Of a DNA stretch of 64,000 nucleotides, positions 46,218-59,018 are shown piece by piece. The translations under genes were made by a program, and so were the position numbers. The notes beneath the pieces are model-generated. The model worked only from the letters and a program-made list of their open reading frames with translations. It was not told the origin of the DNA and made no database searches. This stretch comes from Psoroptes ovis (lineage: Eukaryota > Arthropoda > Arachnida > Sarcoptiformes > Psoroptidae), in contig PQWQ01000001.1 of the NCBI GenBank assembly GCA_002943765.1, positions 744,001 to 808,000 on the forward strand, read 5' to 3'. Position 1 is the first letter of the stretch; every line of letters begins with the position of its first letter.

Positions 46218-47820
46218 TTATCCATTACTGATGGCTGATGTCGATGATAAATGATTGTGATCATGATTTGCAGATTCAGATGAAGCAATTTGCTGCGTAG
46301 ATTGATTATCTTGTTGTTGATGTTGCTGCTGCAGCTTCTGCTGTTGATCATTAACATCATCATCATCATCTTTAGCTATTTCCATTGTCATAACATCCAA
46401 TGTTGGATAACGTAACCGATAATCGTATGTATTATTCATCATAATATTTTTACCATATAATTCGGATAAATTCGGTATTGGTAATACATTATCTATTAAT
46501 GAAAAATGAATTAAGAAATTTGAAAATTTGAATACAAAAATTATCGATAATAATAATAATTACCCGAACAATTCATTTGATGAATAAAACGAAATGGTGA
46601 TAATAGTGTTTGATTGTTACTATTTTCAACATTTATCATGAGGCCATAATTCGGTAATTGATTTTGCCAATCATTGATAACATTTTGAACATTGAAATCA
46701 ATATGTCCACGATAATAACCTGGTATCGTGCGGCGATCAACAAGTCTTACGTTTGCTATTTCATATTTATAAATCGTGAAGAAATCATTTTTTTTTAATA
46801 TGAATCTCGATGAATAATGATTGAATAATTAATTTTATACTAACCAAAACGATTTCGTTTTAAAGGTGGTAAATACTGATATAATGAAATGATTAATTTA
46901 TTTGTTTCGCATTTCGCTAACATTTCGGAATAATCATCACCATCTGCATCATCATTTATAAAAAAAGGAAAGATGGAATGAAAATTTTGAATTAATTAAT
47001 TTTTTTCCATCAATTTACCATTTTTCAACGGGTCACAAAGACCATCAAATATGAACAAACGCAGTTTAGCCCACATGACTGTGATATGAGTTCGAGAATC
47101 CGGTGATTTAGGGATATTTAATTCAAAATAAAGTTTCATTTCCATTCGTTCACCAGTGGTTGATGATTGATGATTATTAATGGTTTGTATAATATCTGAT
47201 ATGCTCATATCGCATGTTGGATAAAAACTTTGCAATCGTTGTGCATATACTTCAGAATTTATCAATGATGATGGTGATGATGGAGATGATTGAATTGGTG
47301 CCAAAGATAATTGTGATGATGATGGTTTAAATTCATTATTCGTATTAACTATCGACATTTTCGGGGTTGGTGGACCGTTTTCCAATACATTTTTTATCTG
47401 TACAACATCAACATTCAATGATGAAGCAGTAACATTTGTTGCCGGTGGCGTTCGTCCTGATAACAGTATTTGCATCAATTGTTCACGTATCAAATTTAAA
47501 TGATTTTGCTTGACTCTTTTGCAAATCATTGGAATGAAAATTACATTTTCAAAAAGTACTGTATAAATTAAAAAAAAATACCTTTCACGTGCCATTATTC
47601 TTTCTTGTTCAATTTGTTTTTGACTAATCGTTGTTGGCAATGTTGTTGTTGTCGATGTCTGCTGCTGTTGTTGGTGATTAGTTGAAATTGGAGTTATATT
47701 AGCAATCTGTACACTACCATTACCAAATACCTGTAACGAAACCATTGTCGATTGTCCATTTGTTGTTTGTATAATGAACGATTTAGTTACTAACGATATC
47801 AAATATATTAATAATATCAT
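46218..47820 (-). CDS. TGF-beta propeptide-like protein without ligand domain (copy 2, ancestral context)
   Basis: Exons 47820-47582, 47515-47019, 46943-46845, 46755-46564 and 46492-46218 encode the same 433 residues as copy 1. The frame continues upstream of the ATG (residues including YHIQILFVIYTII) to a TATTAG acceptor at 47868, in phase 0. That matches a phase-0 donor after the Asn-rich frame at 48244. If joined, the product is 633 aa: a cytosolic-type Asn/Asp/His-rich leader, a hydrophobic anchor or signal, then the propeptide-like ectodomain. Four Cys are spread through the ectodomain (PTCD, GLCD, AKCE, MNCS), and there is no cystine-knot region before the stop or in the gap to MED8. 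N-glycosylation sequons include NVT and NCS. Confidence 0.62.
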
Positions 47821-48243
47821 TATGATTGTATAAATTACGAATAATATCTGGATATGATATGATTTTATCTAATATTGCGGCGAAGAAAAATTATATTTAT
47901 AATTAGTAAAGATTAATTAATCATCAGGGATTCAAAAAATGAAAAAAATAAATCAATTTTTACCCGAAACAAAAAAAGAAAATCGTAAATTTCAAATTTC
48001 AATTTCAATTGTCATTTTGAAATTATAATCATCAACATTAGTTTTCCATTTAAATGTACATTATTCAATCGTACATTGATTTGAATTCTTTTGATTCATT
48101 GTAAAAAGAATGAATTTGAAATCAATTTGAAGATATATCATTGATTGTCATTCGTATATCTTCAAATTACTACTAAAATTACAAATTGTTTAAATTTTTC
48201 ACATAATTAAATGACAATTTCATTGATTTATTGATTGGTTTAC

Positions 48244-48795
48244 CCATTCGAATAGTTTCCATGTCCCGCAATCATTATTATCATCATCATTTTTATGATT
48301 ATTGCTATTGAATATATGATGATGATGAACATTTTGATGATTAAAATGATCATCATCATTATTATTACGATTAGATTGATTAATATGATTGATAATTAAA
48401 TCATTACTCAAATTGATACAATTATTTTTTGTCGTCAAATGTTGTGATCGTTGTAATTGTTGATTTTGATTTCGATTATAATTATGACAATCATAATTAT
48501 GATCATCATTATTTACATGTATTTCAGGATTATTATCATCATTATCATTATCAATAATATTTAAACAAACATTTTCATCAATTAAATTAATCAAATTTTG
48601 TTTATTGTAATAATGTTGATGTTGTAGTTGCTGTTGTTGCTTCAGTTGTTGATTATGATGATCATTATGATCATCATTATTATATGAATTATTATCATCA
48701 TTATCATATAATAATGATGATGATGATGATAATGTATTGTGATTTAGTGTTATTGGTTTCATTGTTTTTCGATTATTTGTTGATTGAATTTTCAT
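48244..48795 (-). CDS. Asn/Asp/His-rich frame, candidate first exon of propeptide-like gene copy 2
   Basis: An open frame of 184 codons from ATG (MKIQSTNNRK) to a GTAAAC donor after FEW. It is dominated by N, D, H and Q with islands of ordinary sequence (LINLIDENVCLNIIDND; CGTWKLFEW). Read through the donor it would end shortly at 48220. Splicing to the acceptor at 47868 preserves phase 0. The Wnt1 gene in this window has a comparable Asn-rich first exon before a hydrophobic segment, so the arrangement has precedent here. Low-complexity frames can be spurious in this DNA, so confidence is moderate. Confidence 0.5.
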
Positions 48796-51700
48796 TTTTT
48801 TTTTTTTTTAATATTTATTGATGTTTTACTCGATTATTAATTTTACAATTCACAAAAAAAAATTAAAACAAAAGATTTTAATGCATTGAATGGTTCAACA
48901 ATCACAGATATTTGCAAATATTCATTTCATCATCATTATCGATTTTGAAAATATATTCAAATGATGAATGCAATGAATTGCATCAAAATTATCATGTTAA
49001 GATTGACGAAGAATTTCATAGAAGAAAATGGACATGAATATTCATTCAATTATTATTATTTTCATTTATTTATTCAAAATGTGATTAGTAGATTTTGCAT
49101 TCATAAACAAAAGAAGACAATTTTCAATTTCTCTTCTCCTATTTGCAAACAAAAACAATATAAAATCATCGATTAATGACATATACACACACGAACACAT
49201 TTATTGAATTAACATTAGATAGAAATAAACTTTGTTGACTTTTGATTTTCTTAAGAAAACAAAAATTGCAAAAACCTTAATATCTTTAAGCAAAAATCTT
49301 TCAAAATAAATGAAAACCACAATTATAATAATAATTATCTTGATTATTATATAACTAAATCATCAACATCATCATCATCATCATCATTAATATTGAATTT
49401 TTCAGGTTTAAAAAATTGTACTTCTGCACTTTTATTAAACGTAGTTGAACATGCACACACACGAACATACACTGATTCACATTAACAAGCCAGCAAAAAA
49501 ACCAGCAAATGAACAATTGATTAGTGTTTTTCGATTGAATTTTGAATCAATGAACAGAATAATTAAAATTTTCACCATTTTTTTCATCAATTTCTATGAT
49601 TTATGTATGATTGAAAATGTATTTTGTTTGCGATCAAATCGTGTCAAAAAATGAGATAAATTCTTAAGAATTTGTTGTTATAATCATCATTTATTTTATT
49701 TTATTTTTTTAAAATGTTAAACACAAAGATGAAGAAGAAATAGCGATACATTGAATGGGTTAAATATACATTGAAAAAAAAACAAAGTGAACAAACAACA
49801 AATATGCACAAACACACAAACACTTCATATACAAACATCAAACACGATGAATGAATGAACAAATGAATGAATGAATCAACGAAATTAGTGAAAAGAATCA
49901 ATGGAAGAATCAGTGAATCAGTATCATCAACATCATTCCTTATCAGTGCTGTGTTATTATCATGGTTTGATGAATGAAATTAAATCAAATGAAACTCCTT
50001 TTACAAATAAAAAATGTTATGTATTTGTTTGTTTGATTGTTTGTTTGTTCGTTTATTTGATTGTTTGTTTGTTCATTTGTTATTATTGATGATAAATGAC
50101 AAAATTATTCACGAATGAAGATAAAAATTGTATGAAATTCAAACAAAATTAAACAAATTCTTCGTAAAGGAAATGATACGAATTTCTATGATAAAACATG
50201 GAACATCAAAGCCAAACAAAGAATATTTCATGTGGTGAATATAATTTAATATTGAAAAATTTTACGCTTTGAAAAGTTTATTTTCTTTTAAGAATCTTTA
50301 AAACACAAGAATTTCAGTTGTGATTTCAGTTGTACATTTGATACATATGCACAAAAACAAATTATTTGATTTGATTTGTTTGATGATATAACTTGATGTT
50401 TAATGATCGTTGACCAATTCGTTTTGTTTTGGTTGGTATTTTGTGTTTTGTTCAATGCACAATAACTTGATGCATTGAAAATTGGAAAAATTTGAAATTT
50501 AAAAGTTCAAACAAAACAAAAGAAACACCAGAAACGAAACAAAACTAAACATACAAATGGAAATTGGAAAAACAAACAAATGCAAATTATCATTAAGAAA
50601 CATTTATTCGAGAAACTTTCGTTTCAATTCAAATGTGCATGGAAAATTATCATCATTTTTCATTTGTTGTTCATAGAAATTCAATTCTGTTTATGAAAAT
50701 TTCATTCAATTTCACATTACCAACATTTAAATCATTATTAAATGTAAAAAATGAATTTGAATTTTTGAAAAAATGAAATGAACAAAAACTTTTCAAACAG
50801 ACGACAATTTGAATTTTTTTTTTAGTTTTATTCAAATAATAAAATCATATGTTAATGATGTTCGGTTGATAATAATGATAAACACAAATGCAAACATCAA
50901 AGAAATTCAATCATTTACATTCACATTTATGAATGAATAAATTCAAAACAATGAATTTTTAAATATGATGAATATGAATCGTTGATTCTGTAGATATGTA
51001 TGTTGCTGCATATTGGTGTGTATGCATGCATCCAAATTTATATGTGGTACAAAATAATAATAATAATAATAATGATGATGATGACAAAAACAATGATGAT
51101 AACATGCACCAATAAACATACATTTATTTTTCTTTTTCAGTACAATCAAATTTAAATTAAATATGAATCAAATGCAGATGTAAATGTGAATTACGATCAA
51201 GAAATACACGGAAAACGGGTAAAAAAAATTGTGTGAAAGATTGCGAAAAATTTCGATGAAATCAAAATCGTAGAAGAATCGCATTTGAATTCAATATTTC
51301 ACTGTGGATATATTTGTCATGTGCACAACCAAAAATTGAAATGAAAAATTCGGGAAAAAAATTCGGTGAAATATGATTTAATAACTCTTTGATAATGACA
51401 ACAATAACAATGATAATGAATGAATATAAACGTGAATCATCATCAACCATTAACCATTTGATGAACAAACAAACAAACGAATAGCTTTGAACCTTTTAAA
51501 CAACATTTTTGATTCAATTTTAAAAATTTATTTCAATTCATGTTCATGTGTGTGTATGAAGCAAGTGCGCACCATAAAAACAAATAAAACAAAAATTAGC
51601 CGTTTTCCTCTTTAAACGAATGAATAAATAAGGAGAAGCAGAAGAAGTATTTTTCTCGAAAATTTTATTTGAATTTGAAAAGAATCAAATCAAAGCAAAG

Positions 51701-52362
51701 CAAAAGCAAATTGAAGAACGAAAGGGTTTTTTCATTTCAATTTAATGAAATGGTTTCATTGTACACATAAACACAAACGAATATATATTCTCGTAACACT
51801 TGAATTCATAATTCATAATGATGATGATGATATAATAATGGCTGAAATTGATGATGATGATAATGATATTTTCATTTTATGTTTGAACGACAAAAAAAAT
51901 GCATTGGAATTTGCTTGATGATAATCTTATGGTGAACGATAGCTTAGTAGTCAAAGAGTTAATGTGTTTTGTGCTTGAAATTTTCATTTATTTATCGCCT
52001 ACTAAATAATGAAACTTTTAAACGAAGAAAAAAAATGTGCACAAATCCATATAAATAACTTGGTAACTAAAGGGTATATGATCATCATCATCATCATCAT
52101 CAGCTGCTGTTGCTGCAGCAGCATTGATCATGGTAATCATCCTTTTTTTCTGTTCTTCCAAGAAAAAAGACTTGAATTAATCAACAAACAACTGACAACC
52201 AACAAAGGTAAAGCCAATGAATCAGAAGAAAAGAAGAAAACGAATAAGAAATCTTTATCTTTAAGACAAATATAATAATGATGATGATGAAGAAACAAGT
52301 TGAATCTAAAAAAACCAATTTTTATTTAGCTACAAAGTTATTCATTCGTTTATCTCTTTATC

Positions 52363-52386
52363 TTTTTTTTTTTTTTTTTTTTTTTT
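52363..52386. repeat. Poly(T) tract, 24 nt
   Basis: An uninterrupted T run in non-coding DNA, with no recognised element beside it. Confidence 0.85.
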
Positions 52387-55300
52387 GATGGTGATAATTG
52401 ATAGATATATGAATGAACTTGAATATTAAATACTTCCAAATTGTGGACATTATTAAAATGAGCTTAAAATTTGAAATTTCCATATAAAATACCCGTGTAT
52501 TAAATTAATTAAATGATTTTTAATTTCCAAAAGAAAAAAAATCATGTTTTCATATTGATAATCTCACCGATGGAAACCAAAGGAAAAAAATGTACTTAAG
52601 CAAGCAAATCAGTAAACTTGAATCGATTCGGACAACAAAAACGACCAAATCGTGGATTTTTAATATTACATCAATAATATGTGTTCACACATATGAAATT
52701 TCCGTATGATGATGATAATAATGATTAAATCATCTTCATTATCCTTGTACTTAAATGACAATTTTTAGCGGGATTGATAACATTGATTTGTATGGATTTT
52801 CGATTGGTAAATTTGAACATAATCAAAATTTAAGCGACAAAAAACTGTCACGGTTAGCCATACTTGATATTTGGCACTGAAAATGATTAAGATTACTTGA
52901 TTGCTGCTTTTGTCGCCGAATATCATTGAAAATAAATGGAAAAAATTGGTCTTAAAACAGAAATTCTAAAGTGATTCAATGTTGGATGATAAATTGATTC
53001 GAAGAAAAAGAAGAAGAAGGAATAAAATTCAAAGAAAATTTCCAGTGAATTTAGTGATTAAAGAGTTAAAATGTGAGTTAAAAAGTTAACAAGCAAAAAT
53101 GGATGAAAAAAATTAATCAAATTCAAAGATTTTTCATACTGATTTATCTCTGAACAGATAAATAAATTCACAGGTCATCGACAAAATGAATGAATTCTCG
53201 TAGATAATCATTGAAAATTGATGAATTTGCACTGAAAATTTTTCCCATTTTCCTGTCTAAAATTCATAAGAATTTTACTTAAGAATTGTAAATTCAACTG
53301 AGATTGCAAAGATATGATCGAGAAAATGTCAATAACATTGATTCAAAGGTATTACATCATTCATTCATTCATTCATTTGTGTTTGATTGAATTTGATTAA
53401 TTATCACAGGTAGCAAGGTCTTTGTTATTGTTTATTTTTTCCAGTTGCATTATGAATGATTTGGAAACAATCGTCTATTTTCGAGAAACAATGGTCTATT
53501 TTGCTACCTAATTTACAACCTGTCCGCTTTGCTTTTGCTACAAATCAATCATTGATTTCTACGTTCAATGTAAATTCTTCGGTTATGGCTTGATTTGAAA
53601 TTGATTTTTGGATGGCTTGAAATAAAATTCGCTTCCATTTATCATTATGAATAATGAATATGAATTGTGAATAATCGATTAAATTCAAAATATAATACCA
53701 AGGAATACATTTAGCATAAATCGTTAACTTTCATTTTTTTTTTGCCCCATTTATTCTTTGTATTCAGACAAAAATTGCATTAACACAATCAATATCAACA
53801 TGCAGACACATACACACACACACACAAACACACATCAATTTCACAGATTTAACAAATCAGTCTGGATTTGTTGTCGGTGTTGTTGTTGTTCGGTGTTGTT
53901 GTGTCGGTTAAGAATCAAACATCAGTCAAAATTTTTTTTTTTTTTGCACTTGTGATGATGATAATGGAATTTCTTCTTTTTAGCTTAACATTTTCTAACT
54001 TTACATGACCTTAAACAACGAAAGCAACAGTGATTGTCAACCGTTTTTTTTTGGAGATTATTCGAACTTGAAAAGTTTAAATTGAACATCGATAAAAATG
54101 GTTCATCATTGATTAGTATCATTATTTATTTAGTTAAACCTTTACTTGATTGAAATTCATTGGTTTAAAATTACTCTGAATTCATTTGAGAATCAATGAA
54201 AAGCAATGATACAAGAAAATAATTTTTTCATATAAATAAATAAATGAATAAATACAAGTGATAATAATGTCTGGATTTTTTTCGAATTTCACTTCTCTCG
54301 TATTCATTGTGATCATTATTATGATTATTTCAGTTTTGGTTTTAGTTTTATTCAGGATTCGAGATCATCATCATCAATATCATTCGTTCGTATGTTATAT
54401 CATCAAACAGACATTCTTTGATTTCTGAATTTTTTTTTTTTTTTTGATTTCTGAATTCGATTTGATTCAATGAAGTTTAACCAAAAAAAATAAATAAAAT
54501 AAAACGAATCAGATTTACGAAAAATCGATTTAACAATGTATTTCAATTATATTCTTGATGATGATGATGATGATGTGAAAAATTTAATATTTCAAATGTG
54601 TGGCATAAATAATTGTCTGTAAATGTCTAGCAAATATAATGTAAATATATCCAGACATAATATGCATTAGATATTTTAAAGATATATTTTCAATATTTTT
54701 CTTTTTATATCCTCATTCATCATCATCATCATCATAGTTAATCACCATAATCATTATTCAAAATCATAACGATCATCAGTCAAAATCACAAAAATTGAAA
54801 TTCTTTGTTTATTTCTCGTTCATTTTTTTATTGTTTATTTGTCGATTCATTCGTTTGTTGTTTCATTCTTTAATTTGTTTATTCGATATTATCTTCCATT
54901 ATCGTCTCGTATAGTTCGGCAGTATAACTAAGCATATGATAAATGTCTTAAATATTTAAAAAATGGTAAATCTGCAGCTGCATCAGCAGCAGAAATCTTT
55001 ATAAAAAAAAAGAAACTTCATAAAATGTATTCAAAAGTAAAATAAACCGATTAGATTATTAATCAAAATGTATTATCCAACCAGTAATATCGAGTAAATG
55101 CACCTTGGTCCTTTAGTTCGGAGCGAAATTGAATATTTCATTTATTCATTTTCATTTATTATCTATTCATGAATATTTTAGCTTGAATTCATCTATTTCA
55201 TTCTATTCGACTTTGACATAACTCTTTGACATTTATATTTTATGTTTGAATTTCAGATGGAAATAAGTAGGAAAATCTTATATTTTTCCCTTGAAATTTT

Positions 55301-56852
55301 CAATTTAAACGGATATTATCATTATTATTATGATATTATTTAATATCATCATTATTATTAATGATGCTAATCTTGATCTTCATTTTGATTTTATTATTTT
55401 ATTTTTTTGCTTGATGTGCTTTACTGGTTTATGATTTTACTGATTTTATTTGGTTGCCCTTGGATTTTTCATCATTTATTTTTTAATATGAATTCGACTG
55501 GTCACAAATTAATTTGCTCAGATTTTCTGTATTCAGAAAAAATGGAAATTTTCAAAATTTATGATTCCACAAATGAATTAAATAAATTTAAATTTTTTTT
55601 TTCTTAACAAACAAATTTTGTGAAATCAAAATCATATCACATACAGTTCAAGCATGCACACAGACAAATTTTTGGAAATTACCGAAATTGGTCATTAAGA
55701 TCAGTCATTTTTGATATGAAAATTTGCGCAAAAAAAATAGTGACTTTTGAATTGAATTGAATTGAATTAAATGATTCTTGGTCATAAAAACAGAAAAGAT
55801 GCTTAGCTTTGAATTACTTTAAACTTTGAATTATTTCAAACTTTGAATACTCTTAAATACTTTGAATAATTAAATATTAAGCACTGATCATAATCAAAGT
55901 TAATAAATTCCGAGACTTTTGATTCAAATTATTTAGGTGCATCTCATTCATTCTCTCTCTCTCTCCCATTCGATACACTTGAAATAATTAAACCTTTCAT
56001 CCGTCTTATCTTTGAGTGAAAATATTTTCTCACTTCAAAAAAAAAAATCACCGAAAAAACCATGAAAATCATTGTCTTTGATTTGATTTTGTTCACTCAC
56101 AATTTCAAATCATAAATAACAATGAATATATCATTTAAAAATTAACTTAAAAATTACATTTTCAACTTGTCATCATCAACAAACGATGACAATCAATTCA
56201 CACACACACACGCACAAACAGACACACACTGATGGGTGTATTGAATATAATGCAGACATCAACATTGAACCAAAAGTGAATAATTTTTGAAAAAAACAAA
56301 ACGAAAACAAATTGAATAATATATTTTTGAACTTGTCAAAATCAAATGAAATGGAAAATGTACAGAAATATACAGAACAAAAATGTAAATTGAAAGGGAG
56401 TGAATTGATATGAATGAATAATGTGGAAATAAAATTCAGTGCAATTCAAAATTCAGTTGCAATTCAAGATTTAAAATTTGATTAGAATTTTTTTAATTTT
56501 TCGTTTTTCGTTTTTCGTCTAGACGCCATAACAAATCATAATAATGATAATAATAATAATAATGATAATCATAATAATAATGATAATAATAATTAATGTA
56601 TTATCAAGTTTTATTTGACTTTATTATTGTTTAAATAACATTGATTTCAGAGAATAACTTTGATTTTAGAGAGAGAATAGCTTTATTCAGAAGGGATTTT
56701 GAGAAACAAATTGAAAATGATTTCCTTAAAATGAATGAATTTTTTTTTCCCCAAAGAAAATCACATCCAACATTTGAATTTCATTCGATTGAATGGAAAC
56801 AAAAATCCTGTTCAACCCTTTGATTGTCAACAAAATCGATGGTGAAAAAAAA

Positions 56853-56872
56853 GATCGGTAGATCTACCGATC
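56853..56872. repeat. Perfect 20-bp palindrome
   Basis: GATCGGTAGATCTACCGATC reads the same on both strands. It stands out in a region that is otherwise simple AT-rich sequence, and could be a dimeric protein-binding site or chance. Confidence 0.9.
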
Positions 56873-59018
56873 ATCTCTTTCAAGGAAAGAAAATTATCGG
56901 CGAAGCTATCATTGGGGAATGTTTTGAGAGACATTTTTGAAAAAAAAAGAACAATTGTATCATTATAATCATTGTTTTATTTTCAAAATTTAAATCTATT
57001 CTGTCAATTTTCAATAAAAAAGAAATATTATCATAAAAATAAATCCTGATCATCATCATAATCATTACCAGTGATTATTCATATTATCAAATATTATTAT
57101 TAAGATTCAATTCAAAAATAAATTGAATTCATGATATTATTATTTAAGAAGAGAACAATTTCAAATTTAAAAATTTGAAAATTGGAAAAATTTGAAATTT
57201 TTCTCCTCAAAAATCACCTTCTTATACGTTTGCTGGGGAAATCTTGAACATTTCACTTGAAGGTTAGATGTTAGATGTTTCACATCTGAAGACTTTCAAG
57301 CCAAACAAAAAATGAGAAAAAGGTATTATTATATAATGACTAATTTGTTTCAAAGTGAAAAAAACGAATTTCACCTGACATTGATGTTATTGAACTAAAA
57401 GTAAAAAAAATGTGAAATAAATACTTCATAAGAATTTCATTTCATTCCATTTAAAATTCAAAATTATTTTTATTTTTATTATTTATTTCCAATATTATGA
57501 TCGTCATTATCATTATAATTATGATCATCATCATCATCATCATCATCAACAACAACAACATCATCGTTCATAATCATTATTTTCTTAAATAATAATAATA
57601 ATAATAATCAAAATAATGATAATGATTATGATTATTTTTAATCATAATGATTATTATTATTATTATGAGTATTGGTATTAGTATTATGATTATTATTATT
57701 GGTATCAATACAAAATTTTTAAACAGAAATAACAATAATAATAATAATGAAGATTATAATAATGAAGTAATAGGCAACACACACACACATGAAATTATCT
57801 TCTCATACTCTTTACACATCTCTCAGCTTGTTCTCTCTCTCACATAGTCAATCAGTACAAATCAATACACGATCATTAATATTACATTTAGATGATTAGT
57901 ATTTTTTTGAGAGTTTTTAAAGAGTTTTCGCATTTTTATTTTGCGAAAAGTCTTTAAAAAAAATTGATTGGAAATAATTATGAAAATAGATAAATCATAC
58001 GACGATAATCATAACAACGATAATAAAAAATGAAAAAGCTGCTGCTGCTACTCGGATCAAAATCAATTAAAAAATTATTATGTTGAAAATTTAATAATAT
58101 CTACATCGGCAGCATCAGCTGCAGCTGAAGATCAGTTACAACCAAAAACAAGCGCAACAATCACCAGTAATAATGACCAGTAATAATGGCCAATAATAGC
58201 GGCCAAACATTGCCAAGTGGGAAAAATTAAAAAAAAAATTGACTGACATAACAACCTAACGAATTGACGACGATCATTTTAATGGATCTCAAGATCATCG
58301 GCAAACACCAACTGCAACAAGAAAATGGATGAAAATGAGCGAAAATGTCGAATTTATTTTCACATTTATTCACATTAATTCATTCATTCTTCTCCTTCTA
58401 AATCATCTAAGATCATGGAAAAATTTCGCAATTCTCACAAATCCAAAGATATGAATCTAAAGACTGTAAATTGAATAAAACGAAAAAATACAAATGACTA
58501 ATGTACAATGTACACACTGACAAACAATTATAATAATGATAATAATAATATGGCCATTATTATCATTACCATTGAATCATTACGAAAAAAAAAATCGAAA
58601 ATTTCATTATTATTATTATTATTATTTAACCCTTTACTATTTTTGGATATACATATTTATTATCCACATCATCATCATCATCATTATGATCATAATGAAC
58701 AATATTTCATTCCAAAGAAATGAGAAGAAATGAAATATTGAAAAAAAAATGAAGGAACGAAAGGGTTGTTAATTATTTTCATTCGTTCATTCATTTTTCA
58801 TTCTCGGAGATGATCCTTTCTCTTGATCGTGGACATTGTACAATCGTACAATGTACAAATATTTTTCGTACATTTTTCGTATTCGCTACATGGTTGAATA
58901 GTCATATTGAAATTTCAATATGAAATAATGATTTCAATTTGTTATTTTAATGATAATGATCATGATGATGATGATGATATAACACACATGAACAAATGAA
59001 CTTGAATAGAAGATAAAT

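Larger units (their letters stand above)
44151..48143. repeat. Tandem segmental duplication, copy 2 (3993 bp)
   Basis: Direct second copy of 40157-44150. It diverges from copy 1 right after the shared ATT at 48144-48146, where GTCATTCGTAT follows. The right side of this copy is the ancestral 5' context of the propeptide-like gene, while the left side of copy 1 is the ancestral context of the repeat gene. Confidence 0.95.
48796..59009. other. 10-kb non-coding region with microsatellites
   Basis: I see no supported gene on either strand. The region holds ATC/ATG runs (49363-49388, 52079-52102 and 54558-54573), CA/TG runs (53813-53827 and 56201-56229), a 24-nt poly(T) at 52363-52386, AAT runs near 56540-56590 and 57590-57610, and a perfect 20-bp palindrome at 56853-56872. 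It may hold the 5' region of the propeptide-like gene and the 3' flank of the gene at the right edge. Confidence 0.55.
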
